A DNA stretch of 64,000 nt from Ginsengibacter hankyongi (GTDB lineage: Bacteria > Bacteroidota > Bacteroidia > Chitinophagales > Chitinophagaceae): assembly GCF_008710285.1 (NCBI RefSeq), contig NZ_VYQF01000001.1, positions 1,621,501 to 1,685,500 of the forward strand. Direction: 5' to 3'. The notes under the pieces were generated by a model, which ran no database searches, was not told the DNA's origin, and saw only the letters and a program-made list of their open reading frames with translations. Shown in pieces: positions 52,874 through 63,107 of this stretch. Both the position numbers and the translations under genes were made by a program. Every line of letters starts with the position of its first letter. Position 1 is the stretch's first letter.

Positions 52874-53665
52874 ATGCAAAAGATTTCACTCATTTTATTA
52901 ATTCATCTCATTCTTATGTTTAATGCCAGCGCACAAACTGACAATTCATGGCATGGAAAAAAATGTGCGTTGGTTCTTACTTACGATGATGGATTGAATA
53001 TCGATCTTACAAACGTAATTCCTGCGCTTGATTCTGTTGGGCTAAAAGGAACTTTCTATATTTCAGATTATTTTAATGGATTAAATGCGCAGATAAATAA
53101 ATGGAGAATTGCCGCTGCAGAAGGCCACGAATTGGGCAACCACACCATATGGCATCCTTGCGATGGAAGCCTATCCGGCAGATCTTTTGTACAACCGGAT
53201 TATGATCTGCATACTTATGATGTGCGAAGAATGGATAATGAAATATTGGCCATGAATAATATTTTAAAAGCAATTGATGGAAAATCAAAACGAACGTTTG
53301 CATATCCCTGCGGAGATTTAAAAATTCACGATACGTCTTACCTCGATCCGTTGAAAAATGAATTTATTGCAGCACGTGGTGTTAAAGGGGAGATGTTGCC
53401 GATGGACAAAATAGATTTGTATAACATCGGATGCTACACGATGAATGGCCAATCAACCGATGAGATGATTGCACTTGTAAGAAAAGCAATGGCAAGTCAC
53501 ACACTGCTTGTTTTTCTTTTCCACGGTGTTGGTGGCGAACATTCGCTGAATGTTTCGCTGGAAGCCCATAGCGGTTTATTGCATTATCTGAAACAGCATG
53601 AAAATGAAATTTGGATTGCACCAATGATTGCTGTTGCGGAGTTTATAAAAAGTAACAGGCATTAG
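52874..53665 (+). CDS. secreted polysaccharide deacetylase
   Basis: From ATG 52874 the product has 263 residues with a signal peptide (ISLILLIHLILMFNASAQ). The frame is open further left into the CE15 gene, but the signal peptide decides the start. NodB motifs: LVLTYDDGLN near residue 35, GHELGNHTIWHPC near 86 (metal histidines three residues apart), AYPCGD near 144, and VFLFHGVGGEH near 217. It follows the esterase by ten bases, so it is probably co-transcribed and could remove acetyl groups from xylan. Confidence 0.87.
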   Translation: MQKISLILLIHLILMFNASAQTDNSWHGKKCALVLTYDDGLNIDLTNVIPALDSVGLKGTFYISDYFNGLNAQINKWRIAAAEGHELGNHTIWHPCDGSLSGRSFVQPDYDLHTYDVRRMDNEILAMNNILKAIDGKSKRTFAYPCGDLKIHDTSYLDPLKNEFIAARGVKGEMLPMDKIDLYNIGCYTMNGQSTDEMIALVRKAMASHTLLVFLFHGVGGEHSLNVSLEAHSGLLHYLKQHENEIWIAPMIAVAEFIKSNRH

Positions 53666-53824
53666 GAACGGGTAAATAAATATACCGGAGAAGGCATTTT
53701 GCCTCGTATAACCCAACCATTCTTCTTTTATACCGCTCTTATTAATTGAGTTGTAATTATTCAAACCGGAAAGCAAAAATAAAAGCGAAATTTTCCGAAT
53801 GGATATTGTGAATTATTTTTACAG

Positions 53825-56356
53825 GTGATTTTTAATACCTGCCCGTCTATAAAAAAATATTTACCATATAAAATTATGTGCCTCCTGTTCCTTGCCATAT
53901 GTGGTAACATGTATGGTCAGGAGCGATTAATTACCGGCGTAGTCACGGACGCGAAAACCGGCCAGCCTTTGTTTTCCTGCAGCGTATACGCTCTTAATTC
54001 CGGCAACGGCGTTATTACCGATGAAAAAGGGAAATATACTTTTAGCATAAGCGATAAAACTGATTCTATTGCTATTTCAATGATCGGGTATCAGATCATG
54101 GCGAAAGCTGTAAGTAAGGCACCGGAGCAGGTGATTAATTTTGAGGCAGAGCATGCCGCTAATGAAATGGCTGCAGTAGTGCTGTCTATAAAACCTAAAT
54201 ACACAAAGGCACAAAGGCTCATATTAAAAGTTATCAAAAACAAACCCGTTAATGATGCTTTTAACAATAAAACTTTCCAGTGCCAGGTATATGATAAAAT
54301 GGAAGCAGACCTTAAAAATCTTCCTGAGAAATTGCAGAAGAATAGGCTGATGCGACCATTAGCATTTGCTTTCAATAACCAGGATACAACAGCAGATCAT
54401 GACAAGTTGTTACCGGTTTTTATATCAGAAACCAATTCCAATTATTATTATCGGAAGAATCCTGAAAAAGACCGCTATGACTACACTGCCATCAAAAGCT
54501 CAGGGTTTGATAATAAATCTATTTTGACTTTTGTAGATGGTCTTTATAAGAAAATAAATATTTACGACAACTTCATTAAGCTGGCCGATGTAAATTTTGA
54601 AAGCCCGATTGCAGATAATGCATTAAACGCGTATGAGTATCATATATTAGATACCGTTTACTTTGGCAGTCATCGTTGCATACAGGTCCAGTTTTCACCG
54701 GCGCATTTTGGAAGCAATACTTTCAACGGGTATTTGTGGATTGCAGATACATCGTATGCAATTAAGTCGCTGGTGATGCACATGGATAAAAATGCCAATA
54801 TCAATTTTGTAAAAAAGTTTGAGATATCGCAATTTTTTCAGGCAGAAAATCAACAAAAATTTTTACCTGAAAAAACTATTTTATATATGGATGTAATGGT
54901 GCCTTTAAAAACAAAGATCGGCGTGATAGCAAGGAAAACGACCATTTATAAGGATATCATTTTGAATAATAATTCTATTGATACGGCATTTGAGAAAAAA
55001 TATATTCCCATTTCCGCATATTCTTCTGATTCTGCTAAAGTCAATCCTATTCAGCGATTTGAGCCTTTAACTAAATCTGAAAGATCCGTATATGTTTTAA
55101 TGGATACACTTACAAAGATTCCTGCGGTAGTTACTTATGCTAAAATTATTTCGGCCTTAACCACTGGCTATTATACTGCTGGCCATGTTGATATCGGTAA
55201 TATTTATTATACCTATACTAATAATATTATTGAAGGTGATCGAGTCACTTTTGGATTAAAGACGAATTACAAATTCAACGGTCGCATACAGTTAAAGGGT
55301 TATGCAGGATATGCCTTCAGAGATAAACAATTTCGTTACCTGCTGCGATCTGTTTTTGTTTTGAATCCACATAAGTGGTCAACCCTAACTTTAGAACATA
55401 GCAATGATATTTCAGGAACCTATGACCACAGTGACGAATTGGATCAAAATTCAATATTTGCTGCTTTCTTAAGAAGAGTTAAATATAGCCAGTCAAGGCT
55501 TATTAATAGCCAGTATACGGATGTTAATTTCCTGAAATATTTAAGTGATGATTGGGCCATACGGGCGGATATTAATCATAATGTTCTAACACCTTTTTTT
55601 AGCGTGTATTATACTAATGGTGATTTTAAACCCTATTTGGACAGTCTTTCCGAATCTAATCATTATACAGTTAATGATGCAACATTCTCACTAAGATGGT
55701 CTCATAAGGAAAGATATATAACGCAACACTATCGCAGGGGAAGTCTTGGCGGGTATTACCCAATCATAACATTGAGCTTTACAAAAGGAGTGAAAACGAA
55801 TAGCGGATTGCTTAAAAGTGATTTTAATTTTAGCAAATGGAATTTATATTTAGAACATAATTTTCCTGATGGCAGAATTGGTAATCTTTCTTACTTTCTT
55901 GATGCGGGTATTACTAAGGGTACACTACCTATTGTTTTACTGAATGTGCTTAAGGGAAATGATACTTACTATTATAACAAGTATGCATTCAACAATATGA
56001 ATCGCTTTGAATTTGTAACTGATAAATATGTAAGTCTTTCTGTTGAACAAAATTTTGGCAGTTTTCCTTTCAAATATATCCCTGTGATGAAGCGGTTAAA
56101 ATGGCGTTCGCTGATCACTTTCAAAGGCGTAGTTGGCGGCATGTCTGAGGCAAATAAAATCGCTAATGGTTATTACGATTCTACAATAAGTTATCATTTC
56201 ACTGTTCCTGATAAATCACCTTATATGGAAACGGGAGTTGGTATAGATAACATCTTTCATGCACTAAGAATTGATGGTGTGTGGAGATTGAATTATTTAA
56301 ACAATCCGGGCATTCCGAAGTTTGGACTTAAGGTAAGTGCGGAGTTTAAGTTTTAA
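53825..56356 (+). CDS. DUF5686 outer-membrane protein with carboxypeptidase-like domain
   Basis: An 843-residue exported protein. After a signal peptide (IMCLLFLAICGNMYGQ) comes a CarboxypepD-regulatory-like domain (VVTDAKTGQPLFSCSVYALN, DEKGKYTFSI; about 38-115). The DUF5686 region follows, starting YTKAQRLILKVIKNKPVND near 133, and the C-terminal half looks like a beta-barrel ending in LKVSAEFKF. Such proteins are common in Bacteroidota, probably in the outer membrane, and unassigned. The start is GTG at 53825 or ATG at 53876; the latter gives a shorter signal peptide and is equally possible. Confidence 0.85.
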   Translation: MIFNTCPSIKKYLPYKIMCLLFLAICGNMYGQERLITGVVTDAKTGQPLFSCSVYALNSGNGVITDEKGKYTFSISDKTDSIAISMIGYQIMAKAVSKAPEQVINFEAEHAANEMAAVVLSIKPKYTKAQRLILKVIKNKPVNDAFNNKTFQCQVYDKMEADLKNLPEKLQKNRLMRPLAFAFNNQDTTADHDKLLPVFISETNSNYYYRKNPEKDRYDYTAIKSSGFDNKSILTFVDGLYKKINIYDNFIKLADVNFESPIADNALNAYEYHILDTVYFGSHRCIQVQFSPAHFGSNTFNGYLWIADTSYAIKSLVMHMDKNANINFVKKFEISQFFQAENQQKFLPEKTILYMDVMVPLKTKIGVIARKTTIYKDIILNNNSIDTAFEKKYIPISAYSSDSAKVNPIQRFEPLTKSERSVYVLMDTLTKIPAVVTYAKIISALTTGYYTAGHVDIGNIYYTYTNNIIEGDRVTFGLKTNYKFNGRIQLKGYAGYAFRDKQFRYLLRSVFVLNPHKWSTLTLEHSNDISGTYDHSDELDQNSIFAAFLRRVKYSQSRLINSQYTDVNFLKYLSDDWAIRADINHNVLTPFFSVYYTNGDFKPYLDSLSESNHYTVNDATFSLRWSHKERYITQHYRRGSLGGYYPIITLSFTKGVKTNSGLLKSDFNFSKWNLYLEHNFPDGRIGNLSYFLDAGITKGTLPIVLLNVLKGNDTYYYNKYAFNNMNRFEFVTDKYVSLSVEQNFGSFPFKYIPVMKRLKWRSLITFKGVVGGMSEANKIANGYYDSTISYHFTVPDKSPYMETGVGIDNIFHALRIDGVWRLNYLNNPGIPKFGLKVSAEFKF

Positions 56357-56383
56357 TAAATTATTCAGGCTTCAATCTAAAGT

Positions 56384-57049
56384 CTACATCTTTAACTCAT
56401 TCAACTTATTATCTTCTATAAATAAAATATGCATCGGAAAAATTTGCGAAGTTGTATTTTTTGAAGAAAACCAAACCCTGTTTTCTGGAACAATCACAAA
56501 TAAACCTTCATCATCGCCAACGGCCTTAAATTGCGGTAACGGCGGCTGTTTATCAAAATAGGGAAGATGGTATTGCACTAATAATTTTTCTACGTCATGT
56601 TGAAAGCTTTTTTGCGGATACACCAATCCAATTTCACTTGTATTACGGATAAGGTTAGACGAAAACCTTGCATCAACATTATCATTTAAATCAAACCTTG
56701 CAATCAGTTCAACAATATTACCTGCAGGATCAAGAAAGTAAAATGATTTTGCATGCCAGTTCACGAAATCTGCTATGTAACCTTTATAGTCATCCAGCCA
56801 GAGCAACTCAACTTTTTGTTTCATCCATTCAAATGCTTCTTCAAATTTGTTGGGGGGAATATTAAAAGCAAAATGATAAAATGGGTTTACATCGCCTTTA
56901 GTTTCTTCAAAAATTAAACTTGATTTTCCTGCTGAAATAGCAATACTTTTTTCACCGGAATAAAACGTTTTTAATTCCAAAACCTCTTTATAGAAGTTAT
57001 ATAAAGCTGAAAGATTTTTGGTTTGTAATCGTATCTCTTTTAGAAGCAT
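56384..57049 (-). CDS. VOC (glyoxalase/bleomycin resistance) family protein
   Basis: The 221-residue protein has a VOC half-domain at the N-terminus (LLKEIRLQTKNLSALYNFYKEVLELK) with FYHFAFNIPPNKFEEAFEWM and FYFLDPAGNIVELIARFD. The remaining 100 residues look like a second, diverged copy (EIGLVYPQKSFQHDVEKLL). Substrate unknown. Its start lies three bases after the slipin stop, so it shares the nfeD-slipin transcript. Confidence 0.82.
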   Translation of the reverse strand: MLLKEIRLQTKNLSALYNFYKEVLELKTFYSGEKSIAISAGKSSLIFEETKGDVNPFYHFAFNIPPNKFEEAFEWMKQKVELLWLDDYKGYIADFVNWHAKSFYFLDPAGNIVELIARFDLNDNVDARFSSNLIRNTSEIGLVYPQKSFQHDVEKLLVQYHLPYFDKQPPLPQFKAVGDDEGLFVIVPENRVWFSSKNTTSQIFPMHILFIEDNKLNELKM

Positions 57050-57052
57050 GCT

Positions 57053-57847
57053 TTATACTACGGCATCTTTTTTCTTTTGCTCATCTTCATTGATTTTCAT
57101 AAAAGGTTTTAGAATATCAATTGGTACCGGGAAGATGGTGGTTGAATTATTTTCAGTAGCTATTTCGCGTAAAGTTTGCAGGTAACGCAGGGTTAATGCG
57201 CTCGGTTGTTCGCTCAATATTTTTGCTGCATCGCTCAATCTTTGCGAAGCCTGGAATTCTCCTTCAGCAGAAATTACTTTGGCCCTGCGCTCTCTTTCTG
57301 CTTCTGCTTGTTTGGCCATTGCACGTTGCATTTCCTGCGGAAGATCAATTTGTTTTACTTCTACATGAGTAACTTTTACGCCCCACGGTTCGGTTTGGTT
57401 GTCTATAATTTCCTGCAGGCGTATGTTTATTTTTTCGCGTTGCGAAAGAAGTTCATCTAACTCCGATTGTCCCAAAACGCTTCTTAAAGTTGTTTGCGAG
57501 AGTTGTGAAGTACCGGCCAGATAATTTTCTATTTCCACAATGGCTTTTTGTGGATCAATTACCCGAAAATATATAACCGCATTCACTTTAATGGAAACAT
57601 TATCCTGCGTAATAACATCTTGTGGCGGCACGTCCATTACAACTGTACGAAGCGTAACCTTTACCATCTTATCAATAACCGGTATCAGCAAAATAAGGCC
57701 GGGCCCTTTTACTCCGCCACCTAGAACCCTTCCCAACCTGAATATAACTCCACGTTCGTATTCACGTAAAACTCTAATGGAACTGGCGAGGATGTATAAG
57801 ATGAGTACAACAATTATAATTAACGCTATTGGTAGTTGCTGTGGCAT
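57053..57847 (-). CDS. slipin (SPFH/stomatin family) membrane protein
   Basis: The 264-residue product has one N-terminal membrane helix (about 6-23) and an SPFH domain with [42 protein letters not shown] and [20 protein letters not shown] coiled-coil-like stretch ([20 protein letters not shown]) follows. Slipins pair with NfeD proteases, encoded next upstream, and are thought to organise membrane domains. Confidence 0.94.
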   Translation of the reverse strand: MPQQLPIALIIIVVLILYILASSIRVLREYERGVIFRLGRVLGGGVKGPGLILLIPVIDKMVKVTLRTVVMDVPPQDVITQDNVSIKVNAVIYFRVIDPQKAIVEIENYLAGTSQLSQTTLRSVLGQSELDELLSQREKINIRLQEIIDNQTEPWGVKVTHVEVKQIDLPQEMQRAMAKQAEAERERRAKVISAEGEFQASQRLSDAAKILSEQPSALTLRYLQTLREIATENNSTTIFPVPIDILKPFMKINEDEQKKKDAVV

Positions 57848-57906
57848 AATTTTTATTTAAATGTAATTGATGATTTTTTATTTTTTATGTAAATGTCTTA
57901 ATGAAT

Positions 57907-59178
57907 TTACACTTGTTCGATATACAACGTAAGGTCTCTTATTTCTTTTACAATAACTCTTTCGCCGGCATTAATTTTTCCTGAAATTGAAACTGCCTTC
58001 CACATTTCACCATTAATTTTTACCATTCCTGCAGGGTCAATTAAGTTCATGGCTTCTCCCTTGCTTCCAATCATCGAGTCAGCACCTGTAACGGGTTTCA
58101 GCGCTTGTGCCTTTAAACCCATTCCTACAATAAAAAGAAAGAACAACGAAGTTACAAGAGTGGTACTTATAATCACACCCCACGAAACCGCAACAATGTT
58201 TTCGGTTGGGCTTTGCCTGAATAAAAACATTGACCCTAATAAAAGTGAAATTATTCCGCCAATGGTTAAGATGCCGTGGCTGATAATTTTTATTTCAAGC
58301 AAGAAAAGAAGTATACCAAAAATTATTAAAGATAATCCTGCATAATTAACCGGCATGGAACTCATGGAATAAAACGCTACAACCAAAAATATAACCCCGG
58401 CTACGCCCGGAAATATGGCGCCAGGATTAAACATTTCGAATATCAACCCAAAAAAGCCAAGCATCATTAATATGTAAGAAATATTAGGGTCACTTATTTT
58501 ATCTAATACTTTTTGAAAGAACCCCATGTCACTCGATTGAATACTTGCATTTTTGGTTTGTAATATTTTAATACCGCCATTTACTTCCATTTTTTGCCCA
58601 TTAATTTGAACAAGCAATTCACGGTCATCATTGGCAATATAGTCGATTACACTGTCCTGTATGGCCTCTTCATCAGTTATTGCAACACTGTAGCGCACTG
58701 CTTCTTCGGCCCACTTTACATTGCGGTGCCTTTTTTCAGCAATAGTTCTAATAAAAGCAGCTGCATCATTGGTGCCTTTTGTATTCATTATGGTATCGGT
58801 TGTTCCCTGCATGGATACAGGATGTGCTGCACCAATGTTTGTTCCCGGAGCCATGGCTGCTACATTAGCCGCCATTGTTATAAACACACCTGCAGACCCT
58901 GCATGGGCACCGGACGGGGAAACGTAAACAACTATTGGAACGGTTGACTTAAAAAAATCACTTACTATATCTCTTGTTGAATTTAATAAACCTCCCGGTG
59001 TATTGAGATGTATAAGAAGGCATTCAGCTTTTTGGCTTTCTGCTTTTTTAATAGATTGATGTATATATTCAGCGGATGCAGGATTAATACCGCCATTAAT
59101 ATTTATGGAAACAACCGTTTGCGAAAAAAGCAATGTTGGCAGAAAAAAAATTATTGCCAACGATAATAAGTGCTTCAT
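57907..59178 (-). CDS. NfeD-type membrane serine protease
   Basis: The 423-residue protein has a signal peptide (AIIFFLPTLLFSQ) and an N-terminal ClpP-like protease domain with the nucleophile serine in SPSGAHAGSAGVFI near residue 97 and the lysine expected downstream. Several membrane helices (about 235-365) and a C-terminal OB-fold NfeD domain follow (GEAMNLIDPAGMVKINGEMW). Homologues cleave the C-terminus of slipins. It is the first gene of the nfeD, slipin, VOC run. Confidence 0.93.
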   Translation of the reverse strand: MKHLLSLAIIFFLPTLLFSQTVVSININGGINPASAEYIHQSIKKAESQKAECLLIHLNTPGGLLNSTRDIVSDFFKSTVPIVVYVSPSGAHAGSAGVFITMAANVAAMAPGTNIGAAHPVSMQGTTDTIMNTKGTNDAAAFIRTIAEKRHRNVKWAEEAVRYSVAITDEEAIQDSVIDYIANDDRELLVQINGQKMEVNGGIKILQTKNASIQSSDMGFFQKVLDKISDPNISYILMMLGFFGLIFEMFNPGAIFPGVAGVIFLVVAFYSMSSMPVNYAGLSLIIFGILLFLLEIKIISHGILTIGGIISLLLGSMFLFRQSPTENIVAVSWGVIISTTLVTSLFFLFIVGMGLKAQALKPVTGADSMIGSKGEAMNLIDPAGMVKINGEMWKAVSISGKINAGERVIVKEIRDLTLYIEQV

Positions 59179-59526
59179 TGAATTTAATTATCAGTTTCGA
59201 AGCTTTTAACCAAAAACCTGGACTGTAATTTACCGAAAAGCGAAGGGTTGAACAAATAAACCGTTATTAACGTCATTACTCAGGCTCCAATTAAGAAGTA
59301 GTTATTTTATCATTTACTAAATGCGAAATTTTTTTGTTTGGCTTCATTTAACGGCTAATCGCCAAAACCCTTTTGGGCATTAATTCTTCGCTGATCTTTT
59401 TGAATGAATCGACCCAAGAAAACCTATAAAAAGCTTTAAATCTATTTATACTATTTTGTATAAACGGATAGAACCTTTATCTTTGTTAGCCAATATAATT
59501 GGCATTTTTATAAAATATAAGGCATA
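59179..59526. other. divergent intergenic region upstream of nfeD and suf
   Basis: No gene is visible in this 348-base gap between the nfeD and suf operons, which point away from each other. It contains the suf promoter (59455-59485). On the nfeD side I found no clear TTTG/TAnnTTTG pair and no convincing regulator site. Confidence 0.5.
59455..59485 (+). promoter_or_regulatory. Bacteroidota-type promoter of the suf operon
   Basis: TTTG (59455-59458), a 19-base spacer and TATCTTTG (59478-59485) match the TTTG-N17-23-TAnnTTTG consensus exactly. The start of sufB is 41 bases downstream. Confidence 0.75.
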
Positions 59527-60972
59527 ATGAAAGAAGAATTAGATGTGTTGGAGCAGACGGTTTCCAGTGATTATAAGTATGGTTTTGTAACTGATATTGA
59601 TACTGACGTTGTTCCAAAAGGGCTTAATGAAGATGTTATTCGTATCATTTCTGAAAAGAAAAATGAGCCGGAATGGATGCTCAACTGGCGCTTGAAAGCT
59701 TACGCACACTGGTTGAAAATGGAAGAGCCTGAGTGGGCAAATGTTCATTATCCGCCCATTAATTTCCAGGATGTAATTTATTATGCGGCGCCAAAGAAAA
59801 AAAAGCAATTAGGCAGCCTCGATGAAGTAGACCCTGAATTATTGAAAACTTTTGATAAGCTCGGAATCTCTTTGAGTGAACAAAAAAGGCTTTCCGGCGT
59901 TGCGGTTGATGTAGTTATGGACAGTGTTTCGGTAGCAACTTCCTTTAAAAAACAGCTTTCCGAAATTGGTGTTATTTTTTGCTCCATGAGCGAAGCGATA
60001 CAAAATCATCCTGATCTCGTTAAAAAATATTTGGGTTCTGTTGTGCCAATGACAGATAACTATTTTGCTGCTTTGAACTCCGCGGTATTTACAGATGGCT
60101 CGTTCTGTTTTATTCCAAAAGGCGTTCGTTGCCCGATGGAATTATCAACTTATTTCAGAATTAATACATTAGGCTCTGGCCAGTTTGAGCGTACATTAAT
60201 TATTGCAGAAGATGAAGCTTATGTAAGCTACCTCGAAGGTTGTACGGCTCCCATGCGTGATGAAAATCAGTTGCATGCAGCCGTTGTAGAACTGGTTGCA
60301 CATAATAAATCGGAAATAAAATATTCAACCGTGCAAAACTGGTATCCGGGCGATGAAAATGGCAAAGGCGGTATTTACAATTTTGTAACCAAAAGAGGAA
60401 TATGCCAGGGAAATGATTCGAAAATATCATGGACGCAGGTTGAAACCGGTTCTGCAATTACCTGGAAATATCCAAGTGTTATATTGAAAGGAGATAATTC
60501 AATTGGTGAATTTTATTCTGTTGCACTGACCAATCACATGCAACAGGCAGATACCGGAACGAAGATGATCCATATTGGAAAAAATACAAAAAGCAGGATT
60601 GTATCAAAGGGAATTTCTGCAGGCAAAAGCCAGAATAGTTATCGCGGTTTGGTTCGTGCCGGAAAGAATGCAATAAATGCACGCAATTATTCTCAATGCG
60701 ATTCATTATTACTTGGTGATAAATGCGGAGCCCATACTTTCCCATATATTGAATCAAAAAATAAAACAGCAATAATAGAGCATGAAGCAACCACATCAAA
60801 AATTGGCGAAGACCAGCTTTTTTATTGCAGGCAACGTGGCATAGACGCAGAAACTGCCGTGGCATTAATAGTTACTGGTTTTGCAAAAGAAGTAATGAAC
60901 CAGTTACCGATGGAGTTTGCAGTGGAAGCACAAAAATTATTAGCCATCAGCCTTGAAGGAAGTGTTGGCTAA
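59527..60972 (+). CDS. sufB: Fe-S cluster assembly scaffold SufB
   Basis: SufB, with SufC and SufD, forms the scaffold on which iron-sulfur clusters are built. The 481-residue protein has the usual SufB segments: [21 protein letters not shown] near residue 120, [21 protein letters not shown] near 196, [22 protein letters not shown] near 236, and the C-terminal [23 protein letters not shown] with its conserved cysteine. Length and motifs are complete. It is first of the sufBCDS run. Confidence 0.97.
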   Translation: MKEELDVLEQTVSSDYKYGFVTDIDTDVVPKGLNEDVIRIISEKKNEPEWMLNWRLKAYAHWLKMEEPEWANVHYPPINFQDVIYYAAPKKKKQLGSLDEVDPELLKTFDKLGISLSEQKRLSGVAVDVVMDSVSVATSFKKQLSEIGVIFCSMSEAIQNHPDLVKKYLGSVVPMTDNYFAALNSAVFTDGSFCFIPKGVRCPMELSTYFRINTLGSGQFERTLIIAEDEAYVSYLEGCTAPMRDENQLHAAVVELVAHNKSEIKYSTVQNWYPGDENGKGGIYNFVTKRGICQGNDSKISWTQVETGSAITWKYPSVILKGDNSIGEFYSVALTNHMQQADTGTKMIHIGKNTKSRIVSKGISAGKSQNSYRGLVRAGKNAINARNYSQCDSLLLGDKCGAHTFPYIESKNKTAIIEHEATTSKIGEDQLFYCRQRGIDAETAVALIVTGFAKEVMNQLPMEFAVEAQKLLAISLEGSVG

Positions 60973-61011
60973 TTCAACAAAAATCATTTTATAAAATATA
61001 TTAAAAGAGAC

Positions 61012-61776
61012 ATGTTATCAATTAAAAACATTCACGCATCAGTAGAAGGGAAACAAATATTAAAAGGCATTGACCTGGAAGTAAAAGCAGGCGAAGTTCA
61101 TGCTATCATGGGGCCAAATGGCTCTGGTAAAAGTACATTGGCATCTATACTTGCAGGCAGGGAAGAGTATGAAATTACCGAAGGTTCTGTTAGCTTTCTT
61201 GGAAAAGACATGCTTGAATTATCTCCTGAAGACAGGGCACGTGAAGGTTTGTTTCTGGCGTTTCAATACCCCGTGGAAATTCCCGGTGTAAGCACTACCA
61301 ATTTTATAAAAACGGCATTGAATGAAAAAAGAAAATATCATGGACAGCAACCCTTAGACGCAGTTTCTTTTTTAAAGCTGATGAAGGAAAAAATGCAATT
61401 GGTAGAGATTGATAAATCTTTACTAACAAGGTCTATAAACGAAGGATTTTCCGGTGGCGAAAAAAAGAGAAACGAAATTTTTCAAATGGCAATGCTGGAA
61501 CCTAAGCTGGCTATTTTAGATGAAACAGATTCGGGTTTGGATATTGATGCATTACGTATTGTTGCCAACGGTGTAAATAAATTACGTAATAATGAAAGAG
61601 CAATTATTGTGATAACCCATTATCAAAGATTGCTTGATTATTTACAACCTGATTTTGTACACGTGTTGGTAAACGGGCGGATTGTAAAATCAGGTACCAA
61701 AGAACTTGCACTGGAGTTAGAAGAAAAGGGTTACGATTTTATTAAAGATGAACTCAGTTTAGCCGAAGCGGTGTAA
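61012..61776 (+). CDS. sufC: Fe-S cluster assembly ATPase SufC
   Basis: The 254-residue ABC-type ATPase powers SufBCD rearrangement. Walker A GPNGSGKST is at residues 34-42, the signature FSGGEKKRNEI near 146, and Walker B LAILDETDSGLD near 164; the last is the characteristic SufC form. It stands 39 bases after sufB and 19 before sufD. Confidence 0.97.
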   Translation: MLSIKNIHASVEGKQILKGIDLEVKAGEVHAIMGPNGSGKSTLASILAGREEYEITEGSVSFLGKDMLELSPEDRAREGLFLAFQYPVEIPGVSTTNFIKTALNEKRKYHGQQPLDAVSFLKLMKEKMQLVEIDKSLLTRSINEGFSGGEKKRNEIFQMAMLEPKLAILDETDSGLDIDALRIVANGVNKLRNNERAIIVITHYQRLLDYLQPDFVHVLVNGRIVKSGTKELALELEEKGYDFIKDELSLAEAV

Positions 61777-61795
61777 AATTTTATTAAAAGAAGAA

Positions 61796-63106
61796 ATGGA
61801 TACAATCAACATAAATTATTTAGAAGATAAATTCAGGAAGTTGCAATCTTCAACATCTGATGACATTTTAAATAATATCAGAAAAGAAGGATTTAAAGCT
61901 TTTAATAAGAATGGAATTCCTTCGGCCCGTAATGAAGAATGGAGATTTACCAGTGTAGGCAATCTCTTTAAAAAAGAATATGATTTATCAGCAGATAATT
62001 TAAAAATTACTGCTTCAGATATTGACGCCATCCGCCTGCCGGGTTCTGGAAATGCAGATGAATTGGTTTTTGTAAATGGAAGATTTATTCCTGAATTATC
62101 TGTTATTCGTTCTAATGAAAAGGAATGTATCATAATGCCATTGGAGGATGCGGTAAAAAGTGAATACCAGGATTTAGTAAATGAACATCTTGGGAAAAGC
62201 AGTCTTTTTATTAAGGATGGGATTCATGCCCTGAATACATCTTTTATTTATGGTGGTGTTTTTATTCATTTAAATAAAAACCAGGTATTGGAACATCCCG
62301 TTTATTTGTATCATCTTTCTGATACAAGGATTAATCATACACTTGCACAGCCCAGAAGCCTGGTATATGTTGATCAAAGTGCAAAATTACAATTGATAGA
62401 ATCGTTCACAACAGTTGGCTCCATGGATAGTTTTACAAATGGAGTAATGGAAATTGTGGTTAACACTAATGCAATTGTTGAATACTATAAAATTCAAAAT
62501 GATGTTGTTAATGCAAGCCAGGTAACTACCACGCATGTTCGTCAAATTGGAAAGAGCTACGCACATGGAGTAACGATTTCATTAAATGGCGGACTGATTC
62601 GTAACAATATGAATATTGTGATGGAAGCGGAAGGTAACGAGGCGCATTTGTATGGTTTGTATTTATTGAAAGGAAATACGCATGTTGACAATCATACATT
62701 GGTTGATAATACGAAACCGAACTGTTTTAGCAATGAATTTTATAAAGGAATATTAGATGATAATGCAAGTGGCGTTTTCAGCGGAAAAATATTTGTAAGG
62801 CCCGATGCACAAAAAACAAATGCCTATCAATCCAATAAAAATATTTTATTATCAGATAACGCCACTATTAATACAAAGCCGCAATTAGAAATTTTTGCTG
62901 ATGATGTGAAGTGTTCTCATGGTTGCACCATTGGACAGTTAGATGAAGAAGCATTGTTTTATTTAAGAACACGTGGCATTTCTAAAGAGCATGCCCAATC
63001 TATGTTGCTTGGCGCTTTTGCTGAAGATATTGTTATGCAAATAAAGAATGAGCCTTTACGAAATTATGTAGAGAAATTAATTTTTGACAGGCTCTCTGTA
63101 AATTAA
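61796..63106 (+). CDS. sufD: Fe-S cluster assembly protein SufD
   Basis: A 436-residue SufB paralogue. N-terminal helices (GIPSARNEEWRFTSVGNLFK) are followed by a beta-helix core and the C-terminal signature DNASGVFSGKIFVRPDAQKTNAYQ near 318, with DVKCSHGCTIGQLDEEALFYLR near 370, which carries the conserved cysteine and histidine. The next gene starts one base after its stop codon. Confidence 0.96.
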   Translation: MDTININYLEDKFRKLQSSTSDDILNNIRKEGFKAFNKNGIPSARNEEWRFTSVGNLFKKEYDLSADNLKITASDIDAIRLPGSGNADELVFVNGRFIPELSVIRSNEKECIIMPLEDAVKSEYQDLVNEHLGKSSLFIKDGIHALNTSFIYGGVFIHLNKNQVLEHPVYLYHLSDTRINHTLAQPRSLVYVDQSAKLQLIESFTTVGSMDSFTNGVMEIVVNTNAIVEYYKIQNDVVNASQVTTTHVRQIGKSYAHGVTISLNGGLIRNNMNIVMEAEGNEAHLYGLYLLKGNTHVDNHTLVDNTKPNCFSNEFYKGILDDNASGVFSGKIFVRPDAQKTNAYQSNKNILLSDNATINTKPQLEIFADDVKCSHGCTIGQLDEEALFYLRTRGISKEHAQSMLLGAFAEDIVMQIKNEPLRNYVEKLIFDRLSVN

Positions 63107-63107
63107 A

